This document shows, piece after piece, positions 1-10,529 of a stretch of 64,000 nucleotides of DNA (positions are counted from its first letter, which is position 1; every line of letters begins with the position of its first letter). The notes below the pieces were generated by a model, which was given only the letters and a program-made list of their open reading frames with translations, did not search any database and had not been told where the DNA came from. Both the position numbers and the translations under genes were made by a program. The stretch spans positions 53,642,904 through 53,706,903 of the forward strand of contig CM037783.1 in NCBI GenBank assembly GCA_021229015.1, given 5' to 3'. Source of the DNA: Solen grandis. Lineage: Eukaryota > Mollusca > Bivalvia > Adapedonta > Solenidae.

Positions 1-59
1 TACCAGGGTGTTGAATAAAGAGTCAATACTTGGATAAACAAACATGATATTTTAAGCTA

Positions 60-836
60 TGCACTATGCATTTTCGATCGGAGAGGTCTACTATTGACGC
101 ACTATTTATTTTATACTGTATCATAAATAACGTTTTAAATGAAAACCAAACGCTGTATTGTTGCTTTATAGATTTGAAAAAGGTATTTGATAGTATTAAC
201 CATATCAATTTACGGTATAAATTAAGTACAATGGGTATAATGGGAATTTGCTGAAAGTAGTAAACACTTTGTAATCGTATGTAAAGGGATGCAACTCGTA
301 TTCAGATCTTTTCGCAATCTCTACGCAGTAACCTCCACTTCATTCTTCGGAGCGTGCAAGGGAGATCACTGTGTGGATTTGGATTTTTTCGAATGCACTG
401 TCGGCTTGAAACAAGGCGAGATTCTCTCCCCTGTCTTATTTTATCTCGTCATAAATGTTCATGAATTTTTCTTTCAAGACGATATTAGTTGTGGAATACA
501 AATGGATGATATCTTATTAATAATTATGGTGTTTGCGGACGATATGATGATTTTCGGAAATACGTAGTCCTTATTTACAAAATAGAATTGATTTATCAAA
601 AGTTTATTGCGACAAATAGGATTTAAAGTAAATACTGATAAAACTAAGGTTATGGTCTTCAATAAACGTGGTATTTTGCAGCCAGATGAGCACTGTTTGT
701 ACGAAAATTCGGAGCTCTAAGTTGTTGATTGTTTCAATTATCTGGGCACGGTTTTTAAATTTAATGGTAGTTTTACAGCTAACCAAGAAATAGTTTCGGG
801 TAAGGATATTAAAGCAATGAATGTATTACTAAATTA
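60..836 (+). mobile_element. LINE fragment, reverse transcriptase region (5' part)
   Basis: Decayed non-LTR retrotransposon reverse transcriptase, readable in pieces through stops and frameshifts. Around 85-250 is the segment STIDALFILYCIINN followed by FIDLKKVFDSIN, the RT motif A block. At 400-450 KQGEILSPVLFYLVIN matches the conserved QGxxxSPxLF block. VFADDMMIFG at about 530-558 is the catalytic motif C with both aspartates. NTDKTKVMVFNKRG follows near 632-672 after frame changes. No complete ORF survives. The matching C-terminal region of the same element type appears at about 4060-4330, on the far side of the GC-rich block. Clade (CR1, Jockey or RTE-like) was not determined. Confidence 0.85.
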
Positions 837-965
837 AATTAGCAAGTAGTATACGCAATGGTGGTTCTGGATCACTTTTGCACTTAATGACCTTTGCGAT
901 CTTTTTCTTACTATAGCGTAATTTTTGCCGGAGCTGCAGCGGTTTCGACAACCTTTTTTTGTAGT

Positions 966-1532
966 TCAAGTAGGTACACTAGCCAGGTTTTGCGGAATTT
1001 CCTGCTGCTTCCAGGTTGCCACAATCCAGACGACTACCGCAGCGATGGAAATGCAGGCCCACTTCTGGGATGTTTCGACTATCTTCGTATTCTCCATTAT
1101 CTCTTCGTCGTCGTCGGCCTCCATCTTGGCCAGCATCTCCACCAACATGTTCGTAGTCTGCTCCGCGCGCTCCTCTAGTCTACCCAACCTCTCGTATAGT
1201 TTTTCGACAGGGGTTCCTCTAGGTACCAAATGTCCGCTCTCCTCTTCGATAGAGGTCCCTCTGAGGGGGCGGGGGGGGGGGGGATCCGCCTCGACCAACC
1301 GTTCGTCGATAGAGGAACCGTACGGCATGACTGCAGCTTTCGGATCGGGCACATTTTGCGTGGTAGGAACTGCCAAATCGTCCAGCCAAATCTTGTAGAG
1401 CCTCAAGGACCCGATACCATAGCGAATTTTCGCCTCGTGTGCCGACAGCCGGCCTCGGAGGGAGCGGATTTCTTGGATCTGCTCCTGGGACAAATCTCGT
1501 CTAGAAGACATGGCTATATGCAATTTTCCCAC
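966..1532 (-). CDS. 188-aa protein with helix-turn-helix-like start and C-terminal membrane segment
   Basis: Intact minus-strand ORF. Residues about 11-52 (DLSQEQIQEIRSLRGRLSAH followed by EAKIRYGIGSLRLYKI) have the spacing of a recombinase- or homeodomain-type helix-turn-helix: helix, short turn, then a recognition-like helix. A charged middle containing a proline run (PPPPRP, about residues 85-90) and a heptad-like stretch (LYERLGRLEERAEQTTNMLV, probable coiled coil) follows. Near the C-terminus is one hydrophobic segment (WACISIAAVVVWIVATW), a likely transmembrane helix. It is separated from the upstream broken frame by the 32-bp repeat array. A DNA-binding head plus membrane tail is unusual. 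Function is not known to me; the helix-turn-helix is inference from residue pattern. GC content is unlike the surrounding genome. Confidence 0.5.
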   Translation of the reverse strand: MGKLHIAMSSRRDLSQEQIQEIRSLRGRLSAHEAKIRYGIGSLRLYKIWLDDLAVPTTQNVPDPKAAVMPYGSSIDERLVEADPPPPRPLRGTSIEEESGHLVPRGTPVEKLYERLGRLEERAEQTTNMLVEMLAKMEADDDEEIMENTKIVETSQKWACISIAAVVVWIVATWKQQEIPQNLASVPT

Positions 1533-1566
1533 GCCTCCAATTGTACTTCAAGAAATTGTGGAATAT

Positions 1567-1790
1567 TTGCAAACTATTGCAAACGTCTATTGTAGGGGTT
1601 GCAAACTATTGCAAACGTCTATTGTAGGGGTTGCAAACTATTGCAAACGTCTGTTGTAGGGGTTGCAAACTATTGCAACGTCTGTTGTAGGGGTTGCAAA
1701 CTATTGCAAATGTCTGTTGTAGGGGTTGCAAACAATGGTAAACAACTGGTTGCAACAAATTGCAAACGACTGGTGTGTATCGCAGTCGAA
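1567..1790. repeat. 32-bp tandem repeat, iteron-like
   Basis: Five or more head-to-tail copies of a 32-bp unit start at about 1567, 1599, 1631, 1663, 1694 and 1726, degenerating to about 1790. One unit is 31 bp. Each unit carries the palindrome TTGCAA twice, 10 bp apart, then a GTCTGTTGTAGGGG-type segment. The minus-strand frame from 2901 runs through the array and ends at 1606. Regular spacing of a palindromic hexamer resembles replication iterons or multimeric protein-binding sites, which is inference. It could equally be a simple minisatellite. Confidence 0.85.
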
Positions 1791-2901
1791 CAAAACTATT
1801 TTGGAATTGGAGATAAGGACATGTGTATGCTTTACACCAAACATGGAGATAGTTCGTAGTAGAGGCAACCCAACACGCTTTCGATCCATACGACGAATTC
1901 CAAAAACTTTGAAAAGGGTACGAAGCCGGGAGCCCTCGAGTTTGGGAGTCGCTCGAAGGCCTTGTAGCCAAAAACGATTCGACAGGAGTATAGGAACAAA
2001 AGCGGCAGAAAAAATGTTGGCGTGGGGCCTTGGAGAACTCTACGTAGTTGGGCACCGCGGATCTATGTTGTTTTGTTTGCCAAGTGGGGTGGTCGTGGTC
2101 TAGGCCGTAGCAGAACCTGGAGATACCAGGCAGACTAGACGGTCTTTCCTTTTTGTGGCGTCGTCCGCACTGCACCCAAATTGCAGAGGAGGGGGGAGCG
2201 CGTCTTTCGCAGCGACTCGACCTTGCCCAACTCTCTCTCTCTCTCTCTCGAAAATATCCGTATGTTGGCTTTTCTACATCTGTCGCGGGTTCTCCATCCT
2301 CCCCAACTGGAACCAGGAATAGGATCGTGCGTGGCGAGCCTCGAAAGGTTGTCGAAGCATAGCGCCGGCAGAGGTATTCGCCTGGTTGCATGTCGATCAC
2401 CTTTTCGGCATCCTGGAGTTTCGGGGCTGGGGCCTCCAGCAGCATACCATACTGTACGAACTCTTGGAACTCTTGTTCTTTTTTGGCCAAGGCCTGTAGG
2501 GTGGCCAGACGCTGGGGATCTGGGGCGGCCACAACGCGTATTGACTTACAAGAGATCTGGTCTTCCCTGGCCTGGAATACACTGGTCGGCTCTATCTCTA
2601 TATCCAGCCCAGCGAGACTGCCATTGCCAGCTTGTGGAAGCCAGTGTGTTGTTCTTTTTCTGCTGTCGGTTTTCGACTCGAACACGTCGGCGCACTCGTC
2701 TAGCACCTTTCCGAGTCCTTTCGTTGCCCACACGACATAGAGGGCTCTATCGTCCGTGCGTACCAAGACTACGCGATGGCTGGTTGTGGTCTGGCGGTAC
2801 CCAAGAACGATCCATCTATCTGGCCCGGCTATGTCTGAAACCTTGTCCGTCGTATATGCGCCCAAAGCGTCCTCGACCTGCTCCATGGTTTCTAGCGACA
2901 A
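1606..2901 (-). pseudogene. Unknown GC-rich protein, second half of broken frame
   Basis: A 431-codon minus-strand ORF. The first roughly 220 codons look like genuine protein (for example DRWIVLGYRQTTTSHRVVLV, and later KEQEFQEFVQYGML). After a (CT)n run at about 2236-2250, read as RERERERES, the composition becomes implausible (W, F, Y, S rich) and the frame runs into the 32-bp repeat array, so a slippage frameshift at the dinucleotide run is likely. Upstream of its first ATG, coding-like sequence continues in another frame to the ORF ending at 2970, so the two were probably one protein. I do not recognise a named domain in this half. Confidence 0.5.
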
Positions 2902-2969
2902 TGCCTCGTACCTCTCTTTTTTGCCTCCGCTATTTTGGCCAAGCGTGCAAGTTCTTCGGCCCGTAGGCG

Positions 2970-4053
2970 CTATTGTTTTTCGTAGTGTCGCTGCTTTTCT
3001 TCTAGCCTATCCCAGGCACGTCGCTTCCACTCTTCGGCGTTTGCCGCGTCTCGGATTTCTTGGAGGCGCTTTTCGCGGTTCCATCTCGAGAGCATAGAGA
3101 TTTTGCGGCCTTCTGCCACCTCTGGGACCTCTTGTATTTTGTAGGCCGAGATGTCTACGCCTATCGCCTGGCACTTTTTGGCCCTCCAAACCCACTCTAC
3201 CGTTGCCGAGGGTGGCAAGAGGGTCGAAGGGTCTGGGCCTTTCGGGTGTAGTGGGGTTGGCCTCTTGCTGGCTGCCAAGATAGTGCCGGCGTTGGCGTCC
3301 TTGGTGTAGCATCGGAAGGGACTCAGCTCTATACCCTCTTCGCTTGCCTCTAAGATGTCGACCCGAAAGATTGGACATGCTCGGAAGCCAAAGTCGGCCG
3401 CGGCCCACTCCACGGTCCTTTCCCAAATTTTGTCATTGTCTACGTTGGCTTTGGTGGGCCGGACTCGTACTCCCGAGACCCGCCCCGTCGTAGTGTACGC
3501 ATACCAGGCGACGAATATCGATCCCTGGGGCCGGTCGGCCAAGACAAGACACCGGTCGAGGCACGTAGAAAGGTTCTCCCACTGCTTTGTAGGTGGCTGG
3601 AGAACGAACAAGCCTTCTTTTTTTCTTGGGGGAGACAAGGGCCAAGGCCTCTCCCACCACCTCTTTGGCCGTGTGTTCCGAGATATACAGAGAGCTTTTG
3701 ATACGGGTGCATCCGCGCGCCTGTACGTCTGGATGCAAGAATGTGCGCCGCAGGTGGTCGTTTGGACAGTCGACGTAGTCGGCCAAGTGCCCGCCAATAG
3801 GCTCTCGGACCTCGCCAGCCTCGAAATTCTACACAAACTTGTTGTACAGCTTTGTGCGGACCGTGTAGCCAGATTCGCTTCGCACCCATGTACAAACGTG
3901 CTTTCCTACGCTGTCGGTGTTCGCCAAGATCGTGGCAGTGGACGTTCGCATTGCCGTGGCCAGGTATTCACAAGAGGTTTTCGGTCTAGGACCCCAGAAA
4001 AGTCCTGCGTGTAGTCTATGCAGTAGTCCTTCTTGACAGTTTTGGAATTTCAT
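2970..4053 (-). pseudogene. Unknown GC-rich protein, first half; possible replication-initiator-like
   Basis: Coding signal is spread over three minus-strand frames (about 4053-3829, 3786-3433 and 3836-2970), with at least one frameshift in an A-rich run near 3615-3640. Segments seen: DYCIDYTQDFSGVLDR, SGYTVRTKLYNKFV, ADYVDCPNDHLRRTFLHPDV, GCTRIKSSLY, and WERTVEWAAADFGFRACPIF. An acidic IDYTQD head, then R-x3-YNK, then a TRI-x-SLY strand, is loosely the order found in Rep_trans-type rolling-circle initiators (D-rich strand, R..YDK, R.E). This is a weak inference by eye. The C-terminal third is basic and coiled-coil-like. A stop lies just after residue string RHYEKQ at 2970. Not translatable as it stands; what is shown is a fossil. 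Confidence 0.5.
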
Positions 4054-4054
4054 A

Positions 4055-4600
4055 TGTTTTTAAAAATCAGTCATATTTTGACCCAAATAATTTCTTTTTG
4101 TCTTTAAAGAACGGGCTACTGATGTTTTTAAACAGTCATGGTTTAATACTATTAGTCAAAAAGACAGCATGTTTCTTTTTAAGACATTTAATTTGTCTGT
4201 AGAGTTTGAAAAATATTTAGACGTTCTTCCGCGAAAACATAGAACTTGCTGTTCATAGATTAGAAGAATTGAACGCAAAGACCGTATATGCATTTCCTGT
4301 AACAATCGGGATATAGAAGATTAATTTCATATCCTTCTTGTGTGTCCTATATATCTACATTTTAGGAAAAATATATATAAAAAATACTTCATTGTAAGAT
4401 AAAGTGTACATAAATTGATAGAATTAATGCAGTCAAAAAATGTAAACGTCATTCGAAATCTGGGTAAATATATTTTTGAAGCATTTGTTCTTCGACAGTC
4501 CATTATATATCATTACATTGTTATTTTTTCATGTCTTTGTACTCTGTATGTTATTTCGTTTGCATTTACGAGCTCTAGTATAAAGCCTAATCAATAACAT
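4055..4600 (+). mobile_element. LINE fragment, C-terminal region and 3' end
   Basis: Reading through frameshifts, TDVFKQSWF (about 4115-4145) followed by a block ending FEKYLDVLPRKHR corresponds position for position to IDNFIQSWH and FEYEDYLNILPQSLR in the better LINE copy at 33481-34302. The CxxC...H...C knuckle follows near 4290-4350. It continues the LINE interrupted near 836, but about 450 bp of LINE sequence expected between the two parts is missing. Confidence 0.65.
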
Positions 4601-5079
4601 AAATCTAGAAATCTGGAAAGTACGAGGCGATCGACAGAATGAAAGATAAACAAATAAATAAAAGTAGATGTAGCCACTACTACATTATAAATACAAAATA
4701 TAGGGTTACATCATTGTAATTAATCTAATATACTAGATGTCTATTATGCGGATCAAAAACAAATTTAAGAGCAAACCTTTAAATCACAAAGATAGGGAAA
4801 AATCGATTTTATATCGATCAGTCGAATAGATACTGATTTTCAAATTAATGCATCTTTCTTATTAATGGATAGATTTTCTTTGAAACTTGGAAACTAAGTT
4901 CTCTCTAAACATTCCATTTAATCAGATGCCGATGCCTGTGCAATCTGTGATTTAAATTGGTTACCAACATAGGGAGGGGGGGGTGTATTAGAAATAATGA
5001 AATACACATTTCTTCGTTGAGAGCCTGTCATATGTAAGATACCTCCACCCTTTATGATATGGTATAGAATAATGATTAT
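4601..5079. other. No gene seen
   Basis: AT-rich sequence with no supported coding region, splice-flanked exon or RNA gene. A short poly-G run (about 4974-4984) is the only notable feature. Confidence 0.5.
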
Positions 5080-5895
5080 TAGGTCCCTACCGGTGTTTAC
5101 ACCAGAGGGGACTATAGGTTTGCCGTACGTCTGTCTGTCTGTCCGTTCGTCTGTCTGTCCGTCCGGATGTCCGGAAATCTGGATCCCGCGATAACTTAAA
5201 AACTATTTAAGATAATGTTTTGATAATTGGTATATGAATAGATGGCGGTATGAAAATTCCGCACGTCACTTTTTTTTTTTCTCTGACCAAAATTCTGGTT
5301 CCTATGGTAAAAATTACCGGATTTTACGGAAAAAATATGCACCTCACCAGTAGGGGACTCATGTGCAACACCAGTTACTTGTTCATCGTTGTTTTGTTCA
5401 ATACGGATATAGACATATTTGGAAGAGTACGCAGCTTGGACAATATATAATATACCTTGCACATAACTACACTCAGTTGCAAAAAAAAAGTGTGTACTTC
5501 TTAATTTTAAATATTTGGCAAACATATCAGTTTCAATTCTTGTGTGTATTTGTCACCGATCTAGCCAAATATCTAATACTTGGCATTGAGAGAAACCAGG
5601 TTTGTTTTAGTCCCCACCGGTGTTTACAACGGAGGGGACTATAGGTTTGATCTCCGTCTGTCTGTCCGTCAGTCTTTCCGTTCGGATAACCGGGAATCTG
5701 GATCCCGCGTTAACTTAAAAACATTTAAGATAATATTATGAAACTTGGTATACGAAAAGATGGCAGTATAGAGATTCTGCACGTCATTTTGTTACTTTTT
5801 TTTCTCGGACCAAAATTCTGGTTGCTATGGTAACGGAAAAAATATACACCTCACCGGTAGGGTCTCATGTGTTGCGTGCAACACCAGTTACTTCT
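5080..5895. repeat. Two direct copies of a ~290-bp interspersed repeat
   Basis: The two copies are about 5080-5385 and 5605-5895. Both open with a GTCCC-ACCGGTGTTTACA-type head and GAGGGGACTATAGGTTTG, pass through a GTCTGTCTGTCC-rich stretch, GGATCCCGCG, a T run, CCAAAATTCTGGTT, and end with GTGCAACACCAGTTACTT. They are diverged by substitutions and small indels. Sequences of this style are common dispersed repeats in bivalve genomes (general knowledge); the class is not determined. Confidence 0.8.
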
Positions 5896-6529
5896 TTTTT
5901 CAATTTTGGTACGAAATATTCAGGCTTTCAGGAAAAAAATCAATGAAAAATCACAGAAAACAAACGCACACTTTCTTTTGGACATGAGTGTAGGCTGAAT
6001 TATCTTTTTATTCTATACCTTTTCTTTGTTAAATATAAACAGTCATTCTTTTAGGATCTGACAACAAATTAACTTTTCTTTTTATACAAACGACAGTATT
6101 GATCCGGCGGTAATAGAAGCTGTAGGAATGCTATTTGGGGTCTAAAGCACTATGGGGTCCCAAAAGTGCGCTGTGTAAACTACCACGTCCGATAGAATGA
6201 AATCTAACGCAGAAATTCGAACATATGTTTTTGAAATAGCATACGTTTGAATGAACGTAAGTAGTTGCCACGAGTATTTTACTAGTTATTTTTAATTTGC
6301 TGATATAAAATCACTTAATAAGGAGAGTTAGCGGCAATTTTGTTTGTTTATAAAAGATTTTTTCTGACTTGACGTCGATAAACAAAACAAAAAAAATTAT
6401 GTTTGAATTTGATTTTTTTTAAATTTAATATTGATCTTGAAGAATATCACTCTCTCACACACAAATACTGAATAATAACACAATATATATTTACTTGTTT
6501 ATTGATATTCTAAGATTCCATTCCTGATA

Positions 6530-6833
6530 TCACAAAATAATTTCAACATTTAGCAACGTTGACTTTGAAATGGGAGCATACACCTTTGTCTGCTCTCTGC
6601 AATCTGAAAAGAAGTAATAATGATCATTAGTATGAATAAGTTATAACATGCTCACATCTTCCATGTAAATATTCAACAGAAATTTATTATTTTTTAAATT
6701 TCATTTTTATAGACTTGTGCAGAATAATTTTCATGGAAAGTGATGCATTTTTTTCATATTTATCTCACCTTCACATAACACTGCTGTGTGACTAATTACA
6801 TCATTGTTTTGTTTCACAAGTCTTGATTTGGAT
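6530..6833 (-). CDS. Last two exons of an unidentified minus-strand gene
   Basis: Two splice-bounded open segments join in frame. Exon 6769-6833 (65 nt) has a TTTGTTTCAG acceptor and an AAG/GTGAGA donor and reads SKSRLVKQNNDVISHTAVLC with one stop-free frame. Exon 6530-6603 has a CTTCTTTTCAG acceptor, reads CREQTKVYAPISKSTLLNV and then a stop. The first exon ends with one base and the second begins with two, making an Asp codon. An AATAAA lies about 25 bases after the stop, consistent with a terminal exon. No domain recognised. The combination of matching phase, two consensus splice pairs and a poly(A) signal is the evidence. Confidence 0.5.
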
Positions 6834-7975
6834 CTGAAACAAAAAATATATTTTAAAAAAAGAATGTTCATATATACAAACTCCTATTATGTTTCCAGTA
6901 AGTAAAACATCTAGATTAAGAACAAGAAACCATGCATAGAATGAATTGTCAAATTTGGGTTTTCTTCAAGATGAAAAGTCACGGTTAAGATTATGTCACA
7001 AAAAGGCACCTGAAAAAAGAAAGAAAGAAAGAAAACATGTTATCCAGACAAACTTGGGAGGGGAATAGGGCCTTTGTTATCAGGAAAATTCAACAATTTG
7101 ATTTATTTAGAACTCAGAATTTTCAATAAGGATTTTGTAACATATTTTTGTGAAAATTTCTATGATAAAACATGATTCAAATAACATACTAATAAGGTAA
7201 ATTTATTGGTATATCTGTCAATTAATTTTCTAAAACTTGTTTTGCTGCATGTAGTTTGATATATAAGAGTAGAGCTAAATATGCTATTTAAAATTGATTT
7301 TATCATAAAAAAACAACGAAACATTTTTATTAGAAATTAATTTACTGTGGATGTAAAGAAGATCATTAATGTAATAGTCATGAAATGAGACTGAAAACAT
7401 GTAAGGATGTCATGCTAGATATTGACTACAGTACTGTGCTGTGTAATTTGTTCATATAAACTGTTAATAACGCTTTTGAAACAACCCTCTTTCAATATAC
7501 GGGGGTCACGGAGTAAAAGTTAGAAATTCATGTTGAAAAAAAAAAATGATACAAGTAGCAGATGAACGGACTGGATTGTGTATTGATTTAGCTATTGCAA
7601 AATAAAAAAAAATCTAGTTATTATTCCTAAAAAAGAGTTAAAAACATCTCATAATCCTCCAATTTAGAAATACACAGTCGTCTGCATGCGTATGATAATG
7701 ATGGCAATTTAATCGTTTGGAAGGCGTCTCAATAAAAAATTCATTCTTCTTTAGATGAAAAAGTACATTTTAAAAACGGATGTCAATTAAATAAACCATT
7801 ACAACAAACTAGTTTTTTCATTTTACAAGAAAATCATATGCAATGAAAATGGCACGCGCAGAACCATGAGAGTTGATAGACAGTCCAAATATAAATACAT
7901 GTATATATATATACATTAAACTCACAATATAATACAATTTATTGTCACGAACTAGTTCATTAAAACGTACTTTAC

Positions 7976-8139
7976 CTTTAATTTAAAATCTTTTGATGAT
8001 TTCGTTGATAATGTAGCAGAATTGTTTTCAGCCAAAAATGAACGCTGGCTTTCACCACAGCCTGGAAGTAGATTCGTGCAAAGGTGACGAGGTGTATGCA
8101 CGTGAAGTGGTTCCGTGGAACTCCTACTGTAATCATTTT
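7976..8139 (-). CDS. Candidate exon of the same minus-strand gene
   Basis: A stop-free minus-strand frame (GDVENDYSRSSTEPLHVHTP, then CGESQRSFLAENNSATLSTK) ends at a strong donor, TTAAAG/GTAAAGTACG. The upstream boundary is unsure; GATGGTGATGTAG/AAAATG at 8139 is one possible acceptor. It ends in phase 0, while the next downstream exon (6769-6833) needs two bases before it. Either another exon lies between them or the two are unrelated. The residues are polar and serine-rich, perhaps a disordered or cytoplasmic region. Confidence 0.35.
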
Positions 8140-8439
8140 CTACATCACCATCAACAACAGCAGCATCATATTTAGATTTATATAATTATGCAACTGATGA
8201 ATAAGCAGACCTAATGTGACAGATGTCGCTTGTTTACATCATCTAGCTAAGATACAGTAGTGCATCAAATACATTTACATATTGATTTTGGCTTATGAAA
8301 TAATGTTAGAGATTTCTCTCTGAACAGACTGGTTTCAATATGAACTATTTGTGCCCTTACATCTCCTGCGTAGTAATACATAATTGTTAATATTTCAGTT
8401 ACTGTTTTCAATTTTGGTTATTTAACCGCTTCGCAGTCT

Positions 8440-8715
8440 TAAAAGGATGACAATATAGATGTGCTTTGTGGGAACGCACTTTGGGGTCCAACGCACTTTG
8501 GGGTCAGAATGGACCTCAAAGTGAGTTGCATTGTTGAATCACAAAATCGGATAGTAGCAGATCCAACACACTTTGGGATCAGATCGTTGAAAATAATTAT
8601 GTTTAAGAAATAGCACCACGGCTTTTTTTTTGTCCACACTTATCAGTTAGTTAACTAGTATAAAATGATTTAATGTTATGGGAGGTAATGATGGGACTTT
8701 TTTTAAACTTGACAT
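8440..8715. repeat. Diverged direct repeat, partner at 6108-6400
   Basis: This stretch holds GCACTTTGGGGTC three times in slightly varied form and shares, in the same order, AAATAGCA, a TATAAAAT-ATTTA box and ACTTGAC-TC-ATAAAC with 6108-6400. The two flank about 2 kb. They may be ends of one old element or two solo insertions; no coding capacity for a transposon is visible between them. Confidence 0.35.
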
Positions 8716-9239
8716 CAATAAACAGACATTTGCTTCTCGCTCATCACCTCGATGATATTTTCTTAGACCAAATTGCTATCGATACATTGAAATACAAGGA
8801 CATCACTGAATCTGGCCTAATCTATGCTCGCAAAAAAATGTTTTATTCCACTTTCTTAAACGTTTTTACCCCATCATCTTCTTCTCCTTCTTGGATTAAG
8901 GCGGAGATTGGGTGATTTGGGACTAATTTTATAAACATATTTATATCTTCAGCCATATTTTACATACGATAGTATCAATACCAGTACGTTTAGATTTAGT
9001 TTTACTAAACTGAGAGTATCTTCTCATTGATTATTAGAAGTTGGAGATGGACTGGTAATATACGTTTACTAATAGCTTATGCAACAAGTTAGAATATGAA
9101 TGTCATTTTATATTTATTTTTAATGTATTTTATATGACGAAATACACGCCCTTGTAAATTGAAATAAATTTTAATGTTTAAAAATGAAGATTACATAACA
9201 TACATTTATTAAGCATATACAGCTCATTACATTTACAAT
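8716..9239. other. No gene seen
   Basis: AT-rich sequence. A short open frame at 8673-8915 lacks splice context and recognisable residues, so it is not annotated. Confidence 0.4.
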
Positions 9240-10210
9240 ATATAGTTATTAATGGCTAATAATAGTGTTGTCTCTAAGCTTAAAACATTTAGTACAAAAA
9301 TGCTAATTTATGCAACGTTGACTTGGGTTTAACATTTAGAAGTTCTACAAATTTAAACATACTTTGTGATCGTGAGTAGTAATTTGAAATATATCTTTCT
9401 CTTAAATCTTTATTTAGTGGACAGACACATATGAAATGATACTCGTCTTCTACGTCATTTAGATTACAATAAATACATTTTCTTTCAGTCCTTTCAATAT
9501 AACGATGCCTGCTTGTTTCAATACATAGTTAATGAAAAGAAAGTCTTATCTTGGCTAACATATTTTTAAATTTCACATTCTCAATGATATTCGTCTAATT
9601 TTCCCTTTCCTATTAAATAATACGTTCAAATGTTTATATAGTTTTGAAGAAGAACATAGTGTTACTTTTTCATGCCAATAATTAATAAAGATATATCTTA
9701 ATATGCGCAATAAAACAGAATGAATGCATTTACTAACTCTAGAAATAACCAAACATCATTGAAGTCCGCGTTTTGCAATATTTCTTTAACTTTTAACAAC
9801 CAATTCACAATCCTGCAATTACCGGTATTTTCATGTATTTCTTTTTAAAATCTTGCAACAGTACTTAGAATACAATTTTTATTTTTTATGCAAAATAATT
9901 TTAGCCAATATTTTACTATCCGCACATAACGAGATATATACAAAGGGAATCTACCAAGTTCAGCGTATAGGGAGAGAGTATTAGTCGCACTTTTTACACC
10001 AAAATCCATTCGCATTTTTTATATATTTTTTTTTCAATATTTTTTATTTTTTTTTTTTTTTCAATATTATCAGCTTTAATTTGTCCCCAGATTTCACATG
10101 TATAATTCAGTATAGATAAAAGATAAGCATCAAACAAGTTAAACATAGTATCAACTGACAATTCTTTAGCCTTAACTATAGTAAATAATGAACTCATTGA
10201 TTGAAGCGCT
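9240..10210 (-). mobile_element. LINE fragment, C-terminal region (minus strand)
   Basis: On the minus strand, FNLFDAYLLSILNYTCEIWG (about 10130-10080) is the post-RT block. Farther down, near 9400-9500, a CxxC...EYHF...C knuckle (CIYCN, then EDEYHFICVC) matches the C-terminus of the LINEs at 33481 and 13403. There are stops and A-run slippage (poly-K around 10020-10060), so it is inactive. Confidence 0.7.
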
Positions 10211-10529
10211 TAACCTTTAACCGTATTCGTTAGGCATAACGATACTAAGATAGTTTAATTTATTTACAGCTTCTAAACAGCTGTCTGCATAAGACCACGA
10301 GTAATCCCACCTATCCGGTGCTCTACCTTTTCAAAAAACTACATTCTACTGCTGTGACAAGCTTAAACCACAGACTATTCCTGGCAATAAAATCGTATGC
10401 TTTCTTAAAATCTTCGCTCAAAGAAAAAGAAATGCAGGGTAACTAGAATCTGCACTTGCTAGACTCAAGTTTTTACCTCCTAACCTTGCAATAAACCTCG
10501 TATGATAAACCCCATCTCATTCTAAGGCA

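Larger units (their letters stand above)
890..4045. other. GC-rich foreign-looking block inside a LINE
   Basis: Composition changes sharply near 890 and back near 4045: GC-rich, codon-like sequence between strongly AT-rich flanks. All coding signal inside is on the minus strand: a broken frame of about 600 codons (about 4050 to 2250), then a tandem repeat (1567-1790), then a 188-codon ORF (1532-966). LINE reverse transcriptase sequence ends near 836 on the left, and LINE C-terminal sequence begins near 4060 on the right. No terminal inverted repeat or target-site duplication could be recognised by eye, so the exact ends are uncertain. It could be an endogenised virus or plasmid-like replicon, an unknown transposon, or an assembly join. 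I do not recognise the family with certainty. Confidence 0.6.

Noticed and set aside
894..1398. Plus-strand frames of 94 and 157 codons
   Set aside because: Antisense shadows of the minus-strand ORF at 966-1532 in GC-rich DNA.
2181..2966. 261-codon plus-strand frame
   Set aside because: Antisense to the coding-like minus-strand frame; residue composition is implausible and no motif is visible.
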